Positions 60,401 through 64,000 of a stretch of DNA of 64,000 bases are shown here, in pieces. Where the stretch lies: positions 78,730 to 142,729 of the forward strand of contig JAZRWI010000111.1 in the NCBI GenBank assembly GCA_045599645.1, given 5' to 3'. Made by a program: the position numbers and the translations under genes. Positions within the stretch are counted from its first letter, which is position 1. Each line of letters starts with the position of its first letter. The stretch is from RUG334 sp045599645 (lineage in GTDB: Bacteria > Muiribacteriota > Ozemobacteria > Ozemobacterales > Ozemobacteraceae). A model generated the notes under the pieces. The model did no database searches. It was not told where the DNA came from and saw only the letters and a program-made list of their open reading frames with translations.

Positions 60401-63373
60401 GAAAAGGTTTCTGCAAATCGTTTATTCGAACATTTTGCCGAAACATCACCAGACCATATTGCTGTAATATGCGAAGACAGAAAGCTTACATACAAAGCAC
60501 TTAATGCTGCGGCAAATAAAATGGCTCACAGACTTGTAGCTAATGGCGTAAAAAAAGATACGATAGTTGGAATGATGCTTCCTAGAACCGAAGAGCTATC
60601 TATTACTGAACTGGCTATTTTAAAGGCTGGCGGTGCATTCTTGGGACTTTTGCCTGATTACCCCAAAGAACGTGTAGACTATTGTCTCCGCGACGCAAGC
60701 AGCCCAATAGTAATTACTACATCAGAAATTCTAGCGTCTAAATCGGAATTTTTCAGTGAAGACAAGCCGTATAGAGCAATTACAACTGAAGAACTGCTGA
60801 CAGACGGGAATGATGAAAACCTGAACCTGGATATTCCAACAGATAGTCTTGCATACTGCATCTATACATCTGGCTCAACAGGCAATCCGAAAGGCGTAAT
60901 GATTGAGCATCATAATCTGGCATGCGTAGCTCAGCCGGCAGATTCGCCTTATCAGTATTACCACGGCAACAAAAGTGGACAGGTAGCCCTTGCGCTAAGC
61001 TCCATTTCATTTGACGCCTCAATACTTGACCATTTGCTTATGCTGTTTAATGGCAAAACAGTTTGCATAGCAACAGAACGCGAAGTTCACAATCCAGCTC
61101 TGCTAGCTGATGTAATCAAGAAGCACGGTGTTGACATCATGATGACAACGCCTTCATTGCTAACCAATCTCCTGAGCATTCCAGAATTCTGCCCCGCAAT
61201 GAATAACATCAGAAACATTGCTGTCGGTGCAGAAGCTTTCCCAGCCAAGCTGTATGATGCCTTGAGAAATCTGTCTCCAAATATAACTGTTATCAATGCC
61301 TACGGCCCAACTGAATGCACAATCACCAGCTGTGCCAAAAAGCTGGAAAATGCTGACAGTATTTCTATTGGGGGCCCGATAGCAAATACTAAAATATATG
61401 TCATGGACAGCTTCGGAAACATTCTTCCACCTTATGCATGCGGTGAACTGATTATTTCCGGTGAACTTGTCGGCAGAGGCTATATGAATCTTCCTGATAA
61501 AACCCGGGAAGCTTTCTTTATGCTTCGCGGTCTGCCTGCTTATCATTCCGGTGACCTTGTCAGAATCAACCTGAACGGTGAAATAGAATTCTTCGGAAGA
61601 CGTGATAATCAGGTCAAGCTTCGTGGTTTCCGTGTTGAACTTGATGAAATAGAAAAATGCATCAATTCCTTCAAGGGTATAACCCAGAGCAAGGTAATTG
61701 TTCGCAGTAATGCCTCTGAAGACTACCTTGTAGGCTTCTATACTGCTGACCATGCCATCAACCAGGAAGAACTCAACGCGCACATGAAGGCAAGTCTCAC
61801 CTATTACATGGTTCCGGATGTAATGATGCAGCTTGAATCAATGCCGCTGACCCCAAGCGGAAAAATCGACAAGAAAGCCCTTCCTGAAGTTAAACGAGAG
61901 AAAAAGCGAGGAAGAAAGAAGTCCAATAGAAGGTCCCTGGAACAGGAAATCTGCGAACTTTTCGCCTCTACTTTGTCTCAGGACGAATTCTATGCAGACG
62001 ACAACTTCTTTGAAATGGGCGGCACCTCACTTTCTGCCTCAAAGGTTGTCATGCTGCTTATGGCCAAAGGACTCAAAGTCGAATATCAGGACATTTTTGA
62101 AAATCCAACGCCTGAACTCCTGGCAGAACATCTCATATCTAAAAAACAGGGTGAAGTTTCACAGTCGGCAAACGAAGAAGAAGCTATCGTTAAATCGGTA
62201 TATCCGGAACAACTGCAATACAATACAATGGAATACGCCGACCGTGTAAAGAGAGAACCCCTTGGTGATGTCCTTTTGTCTGGTGCAATCGGATTTCTTG
62301 GAATTCATGTTCTCAGCGAATTGATTGACTCGAACGAGGGAAATATTATATGTCTCATTCGACGTGGAAAATTCCCTTCACCACTGAAACGCCTGAAGGC
62401 TATGCTGTTCTACTATTTTAGCGATAAATATGAAGAACAGATAGAAGAGCTGCTCGAAAAGCGAATTAAGGTAGTTGAAGCTGACATTACAGATGATGCT
62501 TTACCTGATATTTTGAAAGACATTCATTTTGATACAATCATCAACTGTGCAGCCTGTGTTAAACATTATGCTGCTGACGACATTCTTGAACGCATCAATG
62601 TTCACGGTGTTGAAAACATGATAAAGGTGGCTCAGGCAAAGAATGCAAAAATGATTCAGATATCAACTATTTCTGTTGCCGGCGCGCATACTGAAAAAAC
62701 CTGGAAACTGGGTATCAAAGCCCGCGAAAATAAACTTTTCGTAATAGATGATATGGGAAATAAATATGGTATTTCAAAATATCATGCAGAGCTGAAAATG
62801 CTAGAGGCCATAAAAAACGGCATGCGCGGGAAGATTATACGCGTGGGCAATCTAATGGGACGCCACTGTGACGGTGAATTCCAGATTAATTACAACACCA
62901 ATGCCTTCCTGAATGCCCTGAGAGGTTTTGCAACCATAGGCAAATCACCGATCAGCCATGCAACAGACCCAATGAGCTTTTCGCCTATTGATATGACTGC
63001 AAAGGCTGTTGTTCTTCTCTCTGGCACCAACGATATGTTTACTGCATTTAACGCCGATAGCCGTTTTATCTTTGACGAATGGCAGCTTATTGAAGTGGCA
63101 AATCGCTGTAGAATAAAGATTACACCAGTACCGGACGAAGAATATTATGCTGACTATCACAGAATGCTTGGAGATCCAAGTGTCAACGAACGTTTACAGG
63201 GCCTTATGACAAATGACCGTCCTGATATTCACGGAGTTGAAACAGAAAACAAATTTACGGCTAATATACTTTACCGACTTGGGTTCTCATGGCCATTGCC
63301 ATCTGAAGAATATCTGGAGCGTTCCCTCAAGAGTCTCATGTCACTGGAATACTTCGAACCGGATCAGGAATAA
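54434..63373 (+). CDS. Trimodular non-ribosomal peptide synthetase, A-T-C-A-T-C-A-T-reductase
   Basis: 2979 residues from the ATG at 54434 (AGAAGGGA 10 bases upstream); 54380 is in frame but lacks such a site. Domains: A1 (~10-460; YTSGSTGNPKG at 133, NGYGCTE 264), T1 (Ser512), C1 (HHIVFDG 683-689), A2 (YTSGTTGNPKG 1135, FDA Asp1181, NLYGPTE 1266), T2 (Ser1516), C2 (HHIISDG 1688-1694), A3 (2144, Asp2194, NAYGPTE 2288), T3 (Ser2532), and an NAD(P)H thioester reductase (GAIGFLG 2617; Y2778-x3-K2782). A1 has Ile182 where the amino-binding Asp normally sits, suggesting a non-amino-acid starter. Reductive release predicts an acylated dipeptide aldehyde or alcohol. A basic linker (KKRGRKKSNRR) precedes T3. 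No phosphopantetheinyl transferase, exporter or tailoring gene is adjacent. Confidence 0.95.
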   Translation: MKHIIETFLQVVKEHADEPAISDQNSTFTNNELLNFARCVAANLQKKGVKYGSRVIIEIPRSKEYAGCLLGCWIMGAVSIPLSDDYPEERLNYIKKDSQYELSIDDSFIASMDMSLSVEPIITEMDAEGVVIYTSGSTGNPKGVVHDFYSMNAVASRNAAHDKSEKTERNNVVGIIAPFTFIVGISHFIAALALAKHMFVVPDEIRKDPYKLAKYYDDNNIQASFVSPRLVDFMLKNNKSLKVISVGSERISNIYYDDHPVVMNGYGCTEIFGGMLGFKIDKRYENTPIGKPIGEEKAYVLDENNKEVEIGELCIAGYVAKGYLNRPEETRKAFIRNPFYEVDGFERMFRTGDIVQRLPDGNLVFIERKDWIIKINGQRVEPLEVEITVKRFSGIREAAVKDFTAKNGITYLVAYYTCDGDVSEEKLKEYCKANLTSYMVPSFYIRMDTLPVNPNGKLDRKNLPEPDISSFKREYSAPESSIEAAICKVIEEVLQCGRIGRNDDFFLLGGDSIKAIETISKLDDLPLDLEIFFEGKTPDRIAQLIENGGSENVPFEKIHKDAYPLTSSQLGVYFEVEKNPANLMYNNPISITLNERIDTDRLAKALEKAVRNHKAYHCKIDNAGGLPCMIPTDSKFKTEFRKVADIESALHEFVRPFDLQSGELIRACIFENDNKKVLAMDAHHIVFDGTSLSILLKEISRAYDGRDIFEEKTSAFDLSTYEEALRKSGKYTEAEAYYQHRFDGLEISNDFPSDYADKGVAKLDTVELVLPATREDLLKFIRNNNITENSFFLSAYAFVLAKFNGTNKSLVCVAESGRHTSMTFNTAGMLVKTIALPVDLTKESDISRYIVKLQEQFRESTKYDAYPFSELSNKYGVQNDFMFVYQNDAFNSLSLCEEQLPVVGIQNPDAINKLTLMIFYKDGNYRCSFRYRSDLYQRGIIESFAEAFVCATSEFVKEEYLKNVRLVSEHQAALLDKFNDRVIPLEEKTVTEYFNEWVNKTPEHNFVVFKDHHYTYREAGRITDKIAARIQALGLASNDAVAILIPRNEWMLLAPYGVLKAGCAYEPLDPSYPEDRLSYMIKNAGARLLITTKELKDMISGYTGEVLYVEEIENLPDATPAAVINKPEDLFILLYTSGTTGNPKGAMLTHSNISALVQLNKNLYKIDETAIVACYASFGFDACMQDVVTFPSTGGTVCVIPEEMRLNLMEVERFFNENKITHAVMTTQVGRQFAMLTKSPYLRYLTVGGEALIPIEGKKFTFEMYNLYGPTECTAYVTGTPIQSGMLRMPIGKVVPNVRGYIVDANMNRLPVGAQGELLIAGRQVGKGYLNLPEKTAEVFIDNPFTTDPDYAKVYKTGDVVRYLPNGEIDFIGRHDGQVKVRGFRIELTEIEEVIRRYSGIKDAAVIAFDAPTGGKAIAAYVVADEAIDVKRLNEFILTEKPYYMVPAVTIQIDAIPLTQNQKLNKNALPKPEMKPVVIVKPENDTQKQLHRIISEVLGQKEISIDSDLYETGLTSIAVIRLNVALEKEFGIPFKVTDIQQNSTIQKLDAFIQSYAATEAYEVLPDYPITQTQMGIYIECSANPNSVMYNIPALLKLGENVDTKKLAKAVETALNAHPYTKTTLFADKNGDIRARRNDDNAPCVNLVECAKLPENQELVKPFALLDEPLYRITVFKTDDGKYLFMDFHHIISDGTSESILLADIDRAYAGLPVEKERYTGFESALDEENLRKTKQYINAKIYYDGVFRGCEAFCLPPKATKNRKSGSATTVRFADIKPEKIKAYCETNQVTPNAFFNAVFGYALSRFGSFEDAIFTTIYNGRNDSRLSRTVSMLVKTLPVLVHTDGNRIIADIIRQTQEQLLNSMANDIFSFAEISAAYDIKSDIIFAYQGDDFLFNKLAGEPAQYVNVAPTAAKAPIVFNVYLTNGQYRLVVDYQCDYYEESFIESFLNVFERILNGFIEKKKTGNISLLSDEDEAKLSSINATDRPFEKVSANRLFEHFAETSPDHIAVICEDRKLTYKALNAAANKMAHRLVANGVKKDTIVGMMLPRTEELSITELAILKAGGAFLGLLPDYPKERVDYCLRDASSPIVITTSEILASKSEFFSEDKPYRAITTEELLTDGNDENLNLDIPTDSLAYCIYTSGSTGNPKGVMIEHHNLACVAQPADSPYQYYHGNKSGQVALALSSISFDASILDHLLMLFNGKTVCIATEREVHNPALLADVIKKHGVDIMMTTPSLLTNLLSIPEFCPAMNNIRNIAVGAEAFPAKLYDALRNLSPNITVINAYGPTECTITSCAKKLENADSISIGGPIANTKIYVMDSFGNILPPYACGELIISGELVGRGYMNLPDKTREAFFMLRGLPAYHSGDLVRINLNGEIEFFGRRDNQVKLRGFRVELDEIEKCINSFKGITQSKVIVRSNASEDYLVGFYTADHAINQEELNAHMKASLTYYMVPDVMMQLESMPLTPSGKIDKKALPEVKREKKRGRKKSNRRSLEQEICELFASTLSQDEFYADDNFFEMGGTSLSASKVVMLLMAKGLKVEYQDIFENPTPELLAEHLISKKQGEVSQSANEEEAIVKSVYPEQLQYNTMEYADRVKREPLGDVLLSGAIGFLGIHVLSELIDSNEGNIICLIRRGKFPSPLKRLKAMLFYYFSDKYEEQIEELLEKRIKVVEADITDDALPDILKDIHFDTIINCAACVKHYAADDILERINVHGVENMIKVAQAKNAKMIQISTISVAGAHTEKTWKLGIKARENKLFVIDDMGNKYGISKYHAELKMLEAIKNGMRGKIIRVGNLMGRHCDGEFQINYNTNAFLNALRGFATIGKSPISHATDPMSFSPIDMTAKAVVLLSGTNDMFTAFNADSRFIFDEWQLIEVANRCRIKITPVPDEEYYADYHRMLGDPSVNERLQGLMTNDRPDIHGVETENKFTANILYRLGFSWPLPSEEYLERSLKSLMSLEYFEPDQE

Positions 63374-63378
63374 AGAAG

Positions 63379-63541
63379 GCCGCTGACGCGGCGTGAAGAA
63401 CTGCCGCTTTGCGGCAGTAGTGAAGACTGGCCTGCGGCCAGAATGAAAACTCGCTGACGCTCGAGTGAAAACCTGACGCTTTGCGTCAGGTGTGAAATTG
63501 TGCCTTTCGGCACGTGGATATTTGCCGACGGCTTTCGTTGG
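63379..63541. repeat. Array of consecutive hairpins with different stems and conserved TGAA spacers
   Basis: Just after the NRPS stop, hairpins follow one another: GCCGC-TGAC-GCGGC (63379-63392), CTGCCGC-TTT-GCGGCAG (63401-63417), CTGGCC-TGC-GGCCAG (63427-63441), imperfect CTCG...CGAG (63450-63465), CCTGACGC-TTT-GCGTCAGG (63472-63490), GTGCC-TTTC-GGCAC (63500-63513) and CCGACG-GCTTT-CGTTGG (63525-63541). The first six are separated by 6-9 bases containing TGAA(G/A). Stem sequences differ but pairing is kept. A minus-strand 86-codon frame through it is low-complexity and probably not a gene. Confidence 0.85.
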
Positions 63542-63588
63542 TTTAGTGCTTTCTTCCCTAAGCGCCCCTGCGAGGCCTTCTTCCTTTT

Positions 63589-63734
63589 GAAGCTGTCCCA
63601 AAACTAGAAATTTGTAAAAATCCCGATATACAGTAGATTCCTAAAAACCTCCCTTTTTAAGGGAGGGTAGGGAGGGTTTTGATTTTAGAAGAAACTTGTT
63701 TTGAATGCATAAAATCGAGTATTCAGACAGCCTC
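63589..63734 (+). mobile_element. MITE-like TIR element, complete copy
   Basis: 146 bases from GAAGCTGTCCCAAAACTAGA to GACAGCCTC. The ends form an imperfect inverted repeat (GAAGCTGTCCCAAAACTAG against GAGGCTGTCTGAATACTCG). The interior has a hairpin CCTCCCTTTTTAAGGGAGG and a G-rich stretch. It is preceded by CGCCCCTGCGAGGCCTTCTT and followed by GAGAAGGTGGATTCTGCG. No ORF; a transposase would have to act in trans. Confidence 0.75.
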
Positions 63735-63865
63735 TTTAGGGAGAAGGTGGATTCTGCGAAGCAGAAGACGAATGTGGGTGCCCTTCTCGGCCGGCAGTCG
63801 GTATCCGACAGCTGTTAGCGGCCTGCTTTCTTGGCTTAACGCCCCTGCGAGGCCTTCTTCCTTTA

Positions 63866-64000
63866 GAAGCTGTCCCAAAACTAGAAATTTGTAAAAATCC
63901 CGATATACAGTAGATTCCTAAAAACCTCCCTTTTTAAGGGAGGGTAGGGAGGGTTTTGATTTTAGAAGAAACTTGTTTTGAATGCATAAAATCGAGTATT
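63866..64000 (+). mobile_element. MITE-like TIR element, second copy cut by the window end
   Basis: Begins GAAGCTGTCCCAAAACTAGA 277 bases after the previous copy, preceded again by CGCCCCTGCGAGGCCTTCTT, and is almost identical to it up to the last base. The 131 bases between the copies carry AGAAGGTGGATTCTGCGAAG and no gene. Tandem duplication of the element with its left flank is likely. Confidence 0.75.

Noticed and set aside
63341..63601. Minus-strand 86-codon frame across the hairpin string (FT and AKRQ-like repeats)
   Set aside because: The repeated residues come from the TTCAC spacers and hairpin arms; it lacks a convincing start and lies antisense to the end of the NRPS gene.
63679..63894. 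Plus-strand 71-codon frame in the TIR element region, similar to the minus-strand frame at 47457-47684
   Set aside because: Both are read-through of the same non-coding element; protein shows no domain and the frame depends on flanking repeats.

Overview
The window looks like a chromosomal segment of an uncultured, low-to-mid GC, outer-membrane-bearing (diderm) bacterium. The diderm call rests on an Mla-type ABC/MCE lipid-transfer pair with a C-terminal beta-barrel-like tail, a PorV-like outer-membrane protein, FecR, lipoproteins and type IV pilus genes. Two gene orders are otherwise typical of Firmicutes: rlmN - PASTA - kinase-like - rpe, and cheC - cheD - x - sigD-type sigma factor. Combined with abundant TPR/SUMF1/GLUG proteins and many short-repeat arrays, this suggests a gut- or sediment-associated candidate phylum. 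A Riflebacteria-like assignment is my guess, not shown. Several clear TTGACA-N17-TATAAT promoters and hairpin-plus-T-run terminators let transcription units be drawn.

Layout. 1-5369: end of an mlaF-like ATPase gene, MCE protein, type I asparaginase, zinc-ribbon/TPR membrane protein, and a secreted gluzincin-like TPR protein. 5375-6320: non-coding tandem repeats of about 157 bp and 88 bp, then a mobile-element remnant. 6429-19316 (+): purine nucleoside phosphorylase, prfA-prmC, a Sel1/SUMF1 protein, tsaC, an acidic-sensor chemoreceptor, then rlmN, PASTA protein, pseudokinase, rpe and a TPR protein. 19358-32890 (-): two giant paralogous lipoproteins (Ig-like/GLUG), prepilin peptidase, pilin, pilT, pilB, aroE, a STAS protein and a PorV-like protein. 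32991-36605 (-): two iteron arrays around fecR, then gmk and gpmI. 36766-39798 (+): pth and the cheC-cheD-x-sigma operon. 39934-47568: HAMP protein (-), tandem LtaS-like sulfatase-fold enzymes (+) and a secreted unknown (+). 47836-53898 (-): mgtE with an overlapping acidic leader ORF, then an operon aroF-neuA-neuB-neuC for nonulosonic (sialic-type) acid synthesis. 54434-63373 (+): one 2979-residue NRPS (A-T-C-A-T-C-A-T-R) predicted to release a peptide aldehyde or alcohol. 63379-64000: a striking array of variable-stem hairpins followed by two copies of a TIR-bounded element.

How the parts connect. Translation maintenance (RF1, its methylase PrmC, RlmN, Pth, TsaC), surface biogenesis (MCE, pili, PorV, lipoproteins, LtaS-like enzymes, sialic-type sugars) and motility/chemotaxis (MCP, CheC/CheD, FliA/SigD-type sigma) dominate. 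The most novel-looking items are the variable-stem hairpin array, the TIR element found in opposite orientations between the same flanks, the Asp-rich leader ORF spanning the mgtE start, the split and catalytically dead PrkC-like system, and the stand-alone reductase-terminated NRPS whose first adenylation domain lacks the amino-group-binding Asp.

I saw no rRNA, tRNA, CRISPR array, transposase or replication origin.
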